Assembly (NCBI GenBank): GCA_003452655.1
Contig: DMNR01000060.1
Location: forward strand, 1-9,685
Length of the DNA: 9,685 bases
Direction: 5' to 3'
Origin: Actinomycetota bacterium
Lineage (GTDB): Bacteria; Actinomycetota; Actinomycetes; S36-B12; UBA10799
Translations under genes and position numbers: made by a program
In this document: piece by piece, positions 1-6,419 of the stretch
How the letters are laid out: each line of letters opens with the position of its first letter
Position numbering within the stretch: position 1 is the first letter of the stretch
Notes under the pieces: generated by a model
Databases searched by the model: none
Told to the model about the DNA's origin: nothing
Seen by the model: only the letters and a program-made list of their open reading frames with translations

Positions 1-1074
1 GCGATAGCTACTCACCCAGCCATTGCGGCAGCGAAGATCCTGGGCAACAAACCCATGGTGTATCTGGGCAAGCGCTCGTACGGGCTCTACCTGTGGCATT
101 GGCCGATCTTCTTGGTGCTTAGACCCGGAATCGACATCGGCTGGACAGGGCTGCCCGCGTTTGCTCTTCAATTCGCACTCACGCTGGCTGCCGCAGAGCT
201 GTCATATCGATATGTCGAGATGCCAATCCGACGCGGAGCATTGGGGCATATCTGGCGGCAACTGCGAGAAGGTGGACTTGCCAGCTTTACCCGCCGAGCC
301 AAGATCATTACTGGCTCCTGTTTGGTCGCTCTATTCGCCCTGTTATTCGCACTGCTGGCGATTCCAGCAACCGACGCGACGACGTACCTCAATGGCGCCA
401 CTTCTGTGGGTACCGAGGATCTGACCACAACCCAAGCTTCGACCACCACAGGCACCGACGCAGGGGCATCCACCACCACGACCGGCACGTCGAACACTGA
501 ATCCGCTGCCAATACACCCGTCTCCACCGTCCCGGCCGGTGGGGAGGTTCCGGTCCCCGTTGACCCAACGATGACAGCGCCCATCACCCCTGGCGAGAAC
601 CTGACCAAGCGCCAAATCACCGCGGTCGGCGACTCAGTGATGCTTGGGGCCCGCGACGCGCTCGTTGCCGCGATGCCGAAGGTGACCGTTGACGCTGAGG
701 TCAGCCGACAAGCTCTACCGACGTATCAGCGACTCAAGGACCGGATTGCTGCGGGCAAGCTCGCCCAGGCCGTCATCCTGCATGTGGGGACGAACGGTCC
801 GGCATACGAGAAGGATCTGCGAGCAGCAGTCAAGAACCTGTCCGACCGAGGCAGGGTCGTCCTCGTAACCGCACACATGCCAGACAAATGGATGGATGAG
901 TCCAACACCAGCATCCGAAATGTTGCGAAGGACTTTCCAAATGTCCGTCTGGCCGACTGGGCAGCAGCGGCTGAGGGCCACCGCGAATACTTCGTATTCG
1001 ACGGAACTCACCTGACCGGCCCCGGCGCACGCGCGTATGCCCAAACCATCACCACCGCCCTCAACTCCAAGTAG
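1..1074 (+). CDS. Acyltransferase 3 (OafA/YrhL-type) with C-terminal SGNH domain, 5'-truncated by window edge
   Basis: The frame is open from base 1, so the gene starts upstream of the window and only the last part of the membrane domain is present. The stretch GKRSYGLYLWHWPI (about 67-108) and the later YRYVEMPIRR are the C-terminal signatures of acyltransferase family 3 membrane proteins, which move acyl groups (often acetyl) across the membrane onto cell-wall or surface glycans. A final hydrophobic helix (about 304-366) leads into a Thr/Ser/Pro-rich linker (about 400-600). An SGNH hydrolase-like domain follows: GDS with the candidate nucleophile Ser at 634-636, GTN at 787-795, and DGTH with Asp at 1000-1002 and His at 1009-1011. 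This AT3-linker-SGNH layout is known for peptidoglycan and polysaccharide O-acetyltransferases. The SGNH part probably faces outward and completes acyl transfer. The acceptor cannot be told from sequence. The stop is TAG at 1072-1074. Confidence 0.9.
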   Translation, partial: AIATHPAIAAAKILGNKPMVYLGKRSYGLYLWHWPIFLVLRPGIDIGWTGLPAFALQFALTLAAAELSYRYVEMPIRRGALGHIWRQLREGGLASFTRRAKIITGSCLVALFALLFALLAIPATDATTYLNGATSVGTEDLTTTQASTTTGTDAGASTTTTGTSNTESAANTPVSTVPAGGEVPVPVDPTMTAPITPGENLTKRQITAVGDSVMLGARDALVAAMPKVTVDAEVSRQALPTYQRLKDRIAAGKLAQAVILHVGTNGPAYEKDLRAAVKNLSDRGRVVLVTAHMPDKWMDESNTSIRNVAKDFPNVRLADWAAAAEGHREYFVFDGTHLTGPGARAYAQTITTALNSK

Positions 1075-1124
1075 TCGTCAACCAGCGGCCACCGCCAATT
1101 GACCCAGTCTCCTATCCTGGAGCT

Positions 1125-1346
1125 GTGGAACTGGCAGAGCGCGACCCGTCAGAGCCGTCACTTTCCCGATTACCGGGCAACGCTCCACTGCGAGCCCAGA
1201 TCCTGCAGGCTCATAGCGAAGCCCTGGCGCACGATGCCGATGGATACGACGATCCAGCGACGGGACTATTCGTCTTCAGCGCCGTCTACCTCGCGACCCG
1301 AGATTGTTGCGATCTCGGTTGCCGACACTGTCCCTACTGCGATTAG
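1125..1346 (+). CDS. DUF5522 family small cysteine-rich protein
   Basis: This is a 73-residue protein that I recognise as DUF5522, a small and mostly uncharacterised family. The family hallmark is an acidic DGYDDPATGLFVFSAVYL segment followed by an Arg and the Cys cluster CCDLGCRHCPYCD at the very C-terminus. The usual form is CCGxGCRHCPY, so the Asp-Leu in place of Gly-x and the extra final Cys are small variations. The clustered cysteines and His suggest metal binding, which is inference. The start is GTG at 1125, with GGAG at 1119-1122 only two bases away, an unusually short spacing. No better in-frame start exists between the upstream gene and here. It lies 50 nt after the acyltransferase on the same strand and may be cotranscribed with it. 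Two stops in a row (TAG TGA) end it. Confidence 0.8.
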   Translation: MELAERDPSEPSLSRLPGNAPLRAQILQAHSEALAHDADGYDDPATGLFVFSAVYLATRDCCDLGCRHCPYCD

Positions 1347-1353
1347 TGAACCC

Positions 1354-1375
1354 ACCGACCAGCGACTGGTGCGGT
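1354..1375 (+). terminator. Hairpin after DUF5522 gene, possible terminator
   Basis: Directly after the DUF5522 stop, ACCG + ACCAG pair with CTGGT + CGGT around a CGA loop, with one bulged G at 1371. This gives about nine base pairs. There is no T tract, as is common for actinobacterial terminators, so termination is plausible but unproven. It would separate the acyltransferase/DUF5522 transcript from the SRPBCC-SDR set. Confidence 0.4.
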
Positions 1376-1462
1376 AGATCACAGATTCAGCGACCCATCT
1401 AGGTGGAACCATTGTGATTGGGATGAACTGACTACATCCCCCGAGATCGTCAACAGTGGAAC

Positions 1463-1467
1463 GGAGG
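1463..1467 (+). promoter_or_regulatory. Ribosome binding site of the SRPBCC gene
   Basis: GGAGG lies six bases before ATG 1474. It decides that start over the in-frame GTG at 1456, which would place the Shine-Dalgarno sequence inside the coding region. Confidence 0.8.
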
Positions 1468-1473
1468 CGGCTG

Positions 1474-1920
1474 ATGGCTCGCTATCTGACGTCCATCGAA
1501 TCAAAGGCCACTGCCGACGATGCATTTGACCTCATCGCCGACTTCTCCCGCATCACCGCGTGGGACCCAGGTGTCGTGTCGGGCAAGCGCCTCGACGATG
1601 GCCCGATCGCGGTCGGTAGCCGTTTCGAGGTGCTGTCCGCAGTAGGCCCGCGTCGGATCCCACTGACGTACGAGGTCCTGGAATGGGACCGCCCTCACCG
1701 TGCCGTGCTGCAGGCACGAACACGCGACTTCACCTCCTACGACGTGATCACCGTTGCAGACCTCGCCGGCAGCGGCAGTGAGGTCACCTACGAAGCGAAC
1801 TTGAACCTTCATGGCGTTCGACGCCTGGCGGATCCGCTTCTGCGGGTTGCCCTACAGATCATTGGCCGACGAGCAGAGAGCGGTATTCGCCGCGCCCTCA
1901 AGGATCAGGTGCGGTCATGA
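1474..1920 (+). CDS. SRPBCC family protein (polyketide cyclase/dehydrase-like lipid-binding fold)
   Basis: This 148-residue protein has the size and pattern of the START/SRPBCC superfamily: an N-terminal beta strand (RYLTSIESKATADDAFDLI), the helix-strand segment FSRITAWDPGVVSGKRLDDG, a central antiparallel sheet ending in a conserved 'VTYEANLNLHG', and a long amphipathic C-terminal helix (RRLADPLLRVALQIIGRRAESG). The fold forms a deep hydrophobic pocket that binds lipids, polyketides or other nonpolar ligands; some members are enzymes and others only carriers. No catalytic residues can be assigned here. The last codons overlap the next gene by ATGA, a strong sign of translational coupling with the SDR. 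It may therefore bind or present the SDR's substrate, which is inference. The start is ATG 1474 with GGAGG at 1463-1467. Confidence 0.85.
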   Translation: MARYLTSIESKATADDAFDLIADFSRITAWDPGVVSGKRLDDGPIAVGSRFEVLSAVGPRRIPLTYEVLEWDRPHRAVLQARTRDFTSYDVITVADLAGSGSEVTYEANLNLHGVRRLADPLLRVALQIIGRRAESGIRRALKDQVRS

Positions 1921-2918
1921 TCGTGGGTGTTGACTGGTCACAACAGCTATTCCGCCTCGGACGCCGCAGCGTCGATCTGGCGATGGAAGCAAGTGTCGTG
2001 GGGAGCTTCACGAAGATTGGTTACAACGTCCGCTCGCGGATGTACGAATGGGATGCCCTGCCTGACATGACCGGTCGCACGGTCGTCATCACGGGTGCGA
2101 CATCGGGACTTGGACGTGCCGCTGCCGATGAGCTCGGAGCTTTTGGAGCTGAACTGATCCTGGTAGGCCGTGACAAGCGGCGAACCCAAGCGACGGCCAT
2201 GGCTCTTGCCAAGAAGCATGGTGGCTCTGTCCAGGTAGTGATCGCCGACCTCGGCGAGCTTGAATCAGTCCGCGCTGCGTCCGCCGAGATGGCGCAGTTG
2301 ACGCGAATCGACGCCTTGATCCACAACGCTGGCGCCCTGACCAACACCTACGAAGTAACGTCGGACGGTTTTGAACGGACCTTCGCGACCCAGGTACTCG
2401 GGCCATTCGCCATGACTCGCGAGCTCTTGCCGATCATCCAACGAACGGGCGATGGACGAGTCATCACGATGACGTCTGGGGGCATGTATGCCGAGAAGCT
2501 CGACCCCAAGACCGTCATGATGGATCGCGAAAACTATGACGGCTTGCACGCCTACGCACGAGCAAAACGCGCCCAGGTGGCCCTCAACGAGGAGTGGGCT
2601 CTGCGTGAGCCGAGCGCTGCGGTCTTCCATGCAGTGCACCCGGGATGGGCTGACACTCCCGGGGTCCAAGAATCGCTGCCTCGATTCAACCGGGTAATGC
2701 GCCCGCTCCTGCGTGACTCGTACCAGGGAGCGGACACGATGGTCTGGTTGGCAGCGGCCGACGAACCCCTGCGCAGTTCAGGCGTCCTGTGGCTTGATCG
2801 ACACCCTCGCCACACCAACAAGGTCCCCTGGACCATGACAGGACCCGAACAGTCCGCCGAACTGTGGGCCCTCGTCGAGCAGTTGATTGCGGCCGCTGGA
2901 TCCCATCCGGCGAGCTAG
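1917..2918 (+). CDS. SDR family NAD(P)-dependent oxidoreductase, DHRS12-like
   Basis: This 333-residue protein is a short-chain dehydrogenase/reductase with a full set of key residues: the nucleotide-binding TGATSGLG (residues 59-66), NAG (137-139), the catalytic Ser187 in TMTSGGM, and Tyr213-x3-Lys217 in YARAK. An N-terminal extension of about 50 residues precedes the Rossmann fold. That extension (SFTKIGYNVRSRMYEWD), the HPGWADTPGV motif and the later QGADTMVWLA resemble vertebrate DHRS12 and its bacterial homologues more than generic SDRs, as judged from remembered sequences. The expected reaction is reversible oxidation of an alcohol or reduction of a ketone, probably on a hydrophobic substrate. 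The ATG at 1917 overlaps the SRPBCC stop (ATGA), which fixes the start. The SPL-like gene follows 104 nt downstream. Confidence 0.88.
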   Translation: MIVGVDWSQQLFRLGRRSVDLAMEASVVGSFTKIGYNVRSRMYEWDALPDMTGRTVVITGATSGLGRAAADELGAFGAELILVGRDKRRTQATAMALAKKHGGSVQVVIADLGELESVRAASAEMAQLTRIDALIHNAGALTNTYEVTSDGFERTFATQVLGPFAMTRELLPIIQRTGDGRVITMTSGGMYAEKLDPKTVMMDRENYDGLHAYARAKRAQVALNEEWALREPSAAVFHAVHPGWADTPGVQESLPRFNRVMRPLLRDSYQGADTMVWLAAADEPLRSSGVLWLDRHPRHTNKVPWTMTGPEQSAELWALVEQLIAAAGSHPAS

Positions 2919-3009
2919 TCACCGGATCTGGTCGGCGCCACCCCGGCAATCGAGGGAAATCAGACGTAGGGTCAGCACAGCGAAAGTCCACTGCCGAACC
3001 TCCCACGAC

Positions 3010-3014
3010 AGGAG
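3010..3014 (+). promoter_or_regulatory. Ribosome binding site of the SPL-like gene
   Basis: AGGAG lies eight bases before GTG 3023. It favours this start over the upstream in-frame codon at 2864, which would overlap the SDR gene by 55 bases and add an unrelated-looking basic N-terminus. ATG 3044 is a weaker alternative. Confidence 0.7.
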
Positions 3015-3022
3015 TCTGTGAC

Positions 3023-4255
3023 GTGCCTCTTCCCGACCACGGAATGAATCGCGACGAGTTGTTCGAGCAGGTGTCGCAACGCAAATCCGCTGATGCCAAA
3101 TGGGAGCAGGGCCGCACGTTCAGCCTGATCTATCCCACTGGTCGGCAAGACGTGGATGACGTCCTCATGGAGGCCAACCGCCTGTACCTCTACGAAAACG
3201 CACTCAACCCCATCCGCTTTCCAAGCCTTGGCCAGATGGAACTCGACATCGTTGAGATGACTGGTGCTCTGGTCAACCTGCCGACGGCAGGCGGCGGAAC
3301 GATGGCCAGCGGTGGTTCTGAGTCGATCTTGATGTCCGTCCTCGTGAACCGCGACCGGGCTCAGCGCGATCGCGGAATTGAACCCGCGAAGGGAAACATC
3401 GTTTATCCAACCTCCGCCCACGCCGCTTTTGCCAAAGCTGCACACTACTTGGAACTTGAGGCTCGCCCGATCCCGATCAAAGCCGACTTCACCGCCGATG
3501 TTGACGCGATGGCTGACGCCATCGATGACAACACAGTGCTGGTCATGGGATCCGCCTACGGCTACCCGCATGGCGTAATGGATCCGATCGAGGACCTGTC
3601 GAACCTCGCCCTCGAGCGCGGCATTGGCTTCCATAGCGACACCTGCGTCGGAGCGTTCGTGTTGCCGTTTCTTGAACGGCTCGGTTACGACATCCCGCCC
3701 TACGACTTTCGACTTCCCGGTGTGACGGAGATGTCGTGCGACGTCCACAAATACGGATACGCAACCAAGGGCGCTTCCGTCATCCTGCACCGAAATTCTG
3801 AATGGATCGGCCTGCAGTATTTCCTCTATACAAGTTGGCCATCAGGTCTCTACGGAACTCCAACCGTGGCAGGGGCACGCCCAGCAGGTCCAATCGCCGC
3901 AGCATGGTCGGTGATGAACTACTTGGGCATGGACGGTTATCTCGAGCTCATGCGCGGGCTCATGGCGACGACCAAGAAGTTCCGCGACGGCATCGAAGCG
4001 ATCCCGCAACTGCGAATCATGGGGAACCCAATCGGACCGCTCTTGACGTTCACCTCCGACGAGATCGATACCTACGCGGTCTGCGACCTGATGGATGATC
4101 GCGGGTGGAACCTCGATCGCAATACGAACCCGAACGGCTTGCACATGATGATCTCGCCACTGCACGAGAAGTACGTCGAGGAGTTCCTCGTCGATCTGCG
4201 CTGGGCAGTGGCAAATCACGGTGAATCGCGAGGCATCGAGGCCCGCTACAACTGA
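3023..4255 (+). CDS. PLP-dependent lyase resembling sphingosine-1-phosphate lyase (group II decarboxylase fold)
   Basis: The protein has 410 residues when started at GTG 3023. It is a fold-type I PLP enzyme that aligns by eye along nearly its whole length with sphingosine-1-phosphate lyase (SPL). Matching segments are NPIRFPSLGQMELDIVEMT, the phosphate-binding SGGSESILM, YPTSAHAAFAKAAHY with the PLP-stacking His133, the Asp of HSDTCVGAF, SCDVHKYGYATKG with the Schiff-base Lys243, YGTPTVAGARPAG, and RGWNLD near the end. SPL cleaves phosphorylated long-chain bases into a fatty aldehyde and phosphoethanolamine. The protein lacks the N-terminal membrane anchor of eukaryotic SPL and is shorter than the described bacterial SPLs of about 500 residues, so a soluble form is likely. 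Such proteins are often labelled only 'aspartate aminotransferase family', and the true substrate could be another amino acid or amino alcohol. It lies 104 nt after the SDR, possibly in the same operon. Confidence 0.85.
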   Translation: MPLPDHGMNRDELFEQVSQRKSADAKWEQGRTFSLIYPTGRQDVDDVLMEANRLYLYENALNPIRFPSLGQMELDIVEMTGALVNLPTAGGGTMASGGSESILMSVLVNRDRAQRDRGIEPAKGNIVYPTSAHAAFAKAAHYLELEARPIPIKADFTADVDAMADAIDDNTVLVMGSAYGYPHGVMDPIEDLSNLALERGIGFHSDTCVGAFVLPFLERLGYDIPPYDFRLPGVTEMSCDVHKYGYATKGASVILHRNSEWIGLQYFLYTSWPSGLYGTPTVAGARPAGPIAAAWSVMNYLGMDGYLELMRGLMATTKKFRDGIEAIPQLRIMGNPIGPLLTFTSDEIDTYAVCDLMDDRGWNLDRNTNPNGLHMMISPLHEKYVEEFLVDLRWAVANHGESRGIEARYN

Positions 4256-4276
4256 GGCTCGCTGTGGCTGCGCCTC
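4254..4276. terminator. Weak hairpin between convergent genes
   Basis: GAGGC at 4254-4258 can pair with GCCTC at 4272-4276, in the 22-bp gap between the convergent SPL-like and DMT genes. The stem is only five base pairs plus a partly paired interior. It might act as a bidirectional terminator, but the support is weak. Confidence 0.2.
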
Positions 4277-4277
4277 G

Positions 4278-5195
4278 TTACAACAGCGTTGCGGACTCCC
4301 CCGCCGCTCCCGGCTTTCCCGTTGAGGCCTCCTCAAACGCCTCAGCGATTGCCGTGGAGCGCGATAGCCAGACGATTCCGATGAAGATCACGATGCCGGA
4401 GATCACCATCAGGACGATGTTCATCACGCCTCCGGCCAGAGTCTCGTCGAACAGGTATACGCCCAAGATGGTTGCGACGATGGGGTTCAAGGACATGACG
4501 GCTGGGAACGACGCAGTGATGGGACCCGCCCGGAATGCCATCAGCGGGAACAGCACACCGAGCAACGCTGCGATCAGCGTCACATAAATCAGCCAGTTTC
4601 CGAACAGGGCGCCCATGCCCCCCGAACCCTGAGCGATCGTGCCCTTGGTCAGTGGTGCAACCAGCCCGTTGATCAACCCGCCGGAAACGCCGAGCAGCGC
4701 CGCTCGAGTCGCTCCGGTGAATCGATACCCAACCGCGATGAAGATGGCGCACGCAATCCCAACGACACCGATTGCCACAGCCCATTTAGCGTCGGAGGCG
4801 GAGTCGGTTCCGGCCTCAGGCTTGGCAAAAGTGACGAATACTCCGATGCCGACGGTGACCACGATCGCACCGAGCCAGTCGCTTCCGGTAATTGTCGTCT
4901 TACTGATGAACCGCGCGAACGGCAGGATGAAGACGAGTTGCGTCACAAAGATGACCTGGATGACTGCGAGCTCCCCGAGTCCCAGGGATGCCACGTGGAA
5001 GGCGTAACCAACGACCATTAGTGCGAAACCGAGGAGGAATAAGGGAGTCTTCAACGTACGCAGTACTGCCGACGCCTCGCCGCCAGAACCAGCCGTGACA
5101 TTGTTCGTCGCTTTGTGCTGAATGACATTACTCAAGGCCTCAACGGCCGCGGCGATGAGTACGAGGACGACACCCAGGATCTGCGCACTAGACAT
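4278..5195 (-). CDS. DMT superfamily (EamA/NIPA-like) membrane transporter
   Basis: The protein is very hydrophobic, with about nine or ten membrane helices in two repeated halves, the pattern of the drug/metabolite transporter superfamily. Typical features are the short loops, the Gly/Ala-rich helices, GLGELAVIQVIFVTQLVF in the first half, and the ending TASFPAVMSLNPIVATILGVYLFDE in the second half, which is the classic EamA 'P-x-x-a-x-l-g' region. It would export or import a small metabolite or ion; the substrate is unknown. The start is uncertain. ATG at 5195 begins directly at the first helix and gives 305 residues. The frame also stays open to a TTG at 5285, which would add a 30-residue hydrophilic Ala/Ser/Lys-rich N-terminus. 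Neither has a clear Shine-Dalgarno sequence. It is convergent with the SPL-like gene and divergent from the CHAP gene. Confidence 0.82.
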   Translation of the reverse strand: MSSAQILGVVLVLIAAAVEALSNVIQHKATNNVTAGSGGEASAVLRTLKTPLFLLGFALMVVGYAFHVASLGLGELAVIQVIFVTQLVFILPFARFISKTTITGSDWLGAIVVTVGIGVFVTFAKPEAGTDSASDAKWAVAIGVVGIACAIFIAVGYRFTGATRAALLGVSGGLINGLVAPLTKGTIAQGSGGMGALFGNWLIYVTLIAALLGVLFPLMAFRAGPITASFPAVMSLNPIVATILGVYLFDETLAGGVMNIVLMVISGIVIFIGIVWLSRSTAIAEAFEEASTGKPGAAGESATLL

Positions 5196-5350
5196 GACAG
5201 AAGTATCTGCGCCACGCGAGGCTGAAGGGGCGGCGAACCCTTTGCCGTCAGCGCTTTCTTTCGCCGGAGTGTTCGCGTTTGCCAACCATAATCGAACTGC
5301 CCGCCACCCACTCGCCTAATTCCGAGAGTGACCGCGACCACAAAATCACC

Positions 5351-5403
5351 GTCCGAAACACGTCAAATGTCCGAAATATCCCGTGACTCATCACGCAAAG
5401 TGA
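5351..5403. promoter_or_regulatory. Repeat/palindrome cluster in divergent DMT-CHAP intergenic region
   Basis: The gap between the two divergent genes (5196 or 5286 to 5447) contains GTCCGAAA twice, at 5351-5358 and 5369-5376, eighteen bases apart. It also contains the palindrome CGTGA-CTCA-TCACG at 5382-5395, and a second GTGA at 5400-5403 in direct orientation. Such a grouping before a secreted wall-active protein could be an operator, but I recognise no named regulator's consensus. I see no riboswitch. Confidence 0.3.
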
Positions 5404-5435
5404 TCTAAGCCCTGTCAATTCGCTTGCGCATCCCG

Positions 5436-5440
5436 CAGGG
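5436..5440 (+). promoter_or_regulatory. Ribosome binding site of the CHAP gene
   Basis: CAGGG ends seven bases before ATG 5448. It favours this ATG over the in-frame TTG at 5424, which would put the site inside the gene. Confidence 0.55.
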
Positions 5441-5447
5441 TCGTCGG

Positions 5448-6065
5448 ATGAATTCAACGACAACGCAGAAGAGAACTGACAAGGCCGGGCGGTCCAGTAG
5501 GACGGCCGTGGCGATTGCCATTCCGGTATTGACTGCGACCGCAGTGCTCGCTCCCACCATGGGTGCAGGCGCAGCTGCGGCGGCGGTCCCGGGCTCCGAG
5601 CAGTCAATCCAGAGCGCACCTGAAAGCCGCATCTCGCATTACAGCGGCGGTGGCGTGACGATCCGCGGAAACAAATGGCTGGGCGGCAAGGGCGTGAACG
5701 TCATTCGCTCGCGCCAATGCACCGAGCTGGCGACCCGGTTGTATGCCAAGAAGGGCTGGGGATCGCTCAACAACATCTACGGCATGCGAACGAATCGCGT
5801 CTATGGCGGCAAGCTGACCTTCCATCGCAACGGGTCCGGCTACGTTCCGGTCCCCGGTGACGTTCTTGTTGAGCTCGGCGGCAGCTATCAGCACGTCGCA
5901 GTCGTCAACAAGGTGACGAAGAAGGGCATCCAAACCGTTGAGCAGAACGCTATGCCCAACGGCCGCCATTTCTACCCACTCAAGGGCAAGAAGGCATTCG
6001 GCGCATTCGGCCCTCGCCACGTGGGTGGCTACATCCACAGCAAGAAGAACAAGAACACGAACTAA
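5448..6065 (+). CDS. Secreted CHAP domain protein (putative peptidoglycan amidase/endopeptidase)
   Basis: This is a 205-residue precursor. Residues 1 to about 47 form a Sec-type signal peptide: basic KR/R residues, a hydrophobic core TAVAIAIPVLTATAVLA, and an Ala-rich cleavage region (GAGAAAAA). The remainder is a CHAP domain (NlpC/P60-like papain fold) with Cys91 in RQCTELATRLY, His149 in QHVAVVNKV, and Glu165/Asn167 in VEQNA as the likely catalytic set. The PVPGDVLVEL segment before the His strand is typical of the fold. CHAP enzymes cut amide bonds in peptidoglycan. No separate wall-binding domain is present, but the tail is rich in Lys (HSKKNKNTN) and could bind the anionic wall. ATG 5448 is chosen from its upstream CAGGG. 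The gene is divergent from the DMT transporter and is followed by a strong hairpin. Confidence 0.88.
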   Translation: MNSTTTQKRTDKAGRSSRTAVAIAIPVLTATAVLAPTMGAGAAAAAVPGSEQSIQSAPESRISHYSGGGVTIRGNKWLGGKGVNVIRSRQCTELATRLYAKKGWGSLNNIYGMRTNRVYGGKLTFHRNGSGYVPVPGDVLVELGGSYQHVAVVNKVTKKGIQTVEQNAMPNGRHFYPLKGKKAFGAFGPRHVGGYIHSKKNKNTN

Positions 6066-6084
6066 GCAACCAAACAGCTCACGC

Positions 6085-6122
6085 CCGAAGGGTCTGCCGG
6101 TCGATGCCGGTAGACCCTTCGG
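6085..6122 (+). terminator. Strong 16-bp hairpin after the CHAP gene
   Basis: CCGAAGGGTCTGCCGG pairs with CCGGTAGACCCTTCGG around a six-base TCGATG loop. All 16 pairs match apart from one G-U. It begins 20 nt after the CHAP stop and ends 63 nt before the DUF427 start. No T tract follows, so it fits the actinobacterial U-less terminator type. It could also protect the 3' end of the CHAP mRNA. Confidence 0.75.
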
Positions 6123-6174
6123 CATATGTGGGGGCAACACGTTGTTGGCACAGATACACGTACGTCGACTCGAT

Positions 6175-6179
6175 AGGAG
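6175..6179 (+). promoter_or_regulatory. Ribosome binding site of the DUF427 gene
   Basis: AGGAG lies six bases before ATG 6186, a canonical arrangement. It shows that translation of this interrupted gene can still begin normally. Confidence 0.7.
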
Positions 6180-6185
6180 CCCACA

Positions 6186-6419
6186 ATGGCAACTGCCACC
6201 TGGAATGGCCACGTAATCGCCCAAAGCGACGACACGGTCGTAGTGGAAGGCAACCACTACTTCCCGAAAGACTCCGTGACCGCTTCGCTACAACCGAGCA
6301 GCACCACCTCGGTCTGTCCGTGGAAGGGCACCGCTTCCTACTACTCAATCGAGGTTGACGGGGACGTCAACACCGACGCAGCGTGGTACTACCCCAGCCC
6401 GAAGGACGCCGCGAAGTAG
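6186..6419 (+). CDS. DUF427 domain protein, prematurely ended by TAG
   Basis: The 77-residue product is a clear DUF427 protein: ATWNGHVIAQSDDTVVVEGN near the start, HYFPKDSV, the family signature CPWKGTASYYSI, and DAAWYYPSPKDAAK. DUF427 proteins are usually about 90 or more residues, form small beta-rich domains, and have no firmly assigned reaction. Here the frame meets TAG at 6417-6419, exactly where the family's last segment should begin. That segment is present in frame directly behind the stop (see 6420-6470). The stop is one base from GAG (Glu) or CAG (Gln). The gene is therefore a recent nonsense pseudogene, a functional shortened form, a read-through gene, or a sequencing error. The start region and Shine-Dalgarno sequence are intact. 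Confidence 0.85.
   Translation: MATATWNGHVIAQSDDTVVVEGNHYFPKDSVTASLQPSSTTSVCPWKGTASYYSIEVDGDVNTDAAWYYPSPKDAAK

Noticed and set aside
1395..1406. CCAT-CTAG-GTGG imperfect palindrome before the SRPBCC gene as an operator
   Set aside because: It has one mismatch per arm in only twelve bases, which is expected by chance. No regulator gene is nearby to support it.
2864..3022. Longer start for the SPL-like protein at 2864
   Set aside because: It would overlap the SDR gene and add 53 residues unlike the family. GTG 3023 has a good AGGAG in front.
2972..3790. 272-codon open frame on the minus strand opposite the SPL-like gene
   Set aside because: The plus-strand frame has clear PLP-enzyme motifs over the same bases; the antisense product shows none.
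5286..5447. c-di-AMP (ydaO-type) riboswitch before the CHAP gene, as found before many actinobacterial wall hydrolase genes
   Set aside because: The leader is short and I see none of the conserved riboswitch segments. Only small repeats and a palindrome are present.
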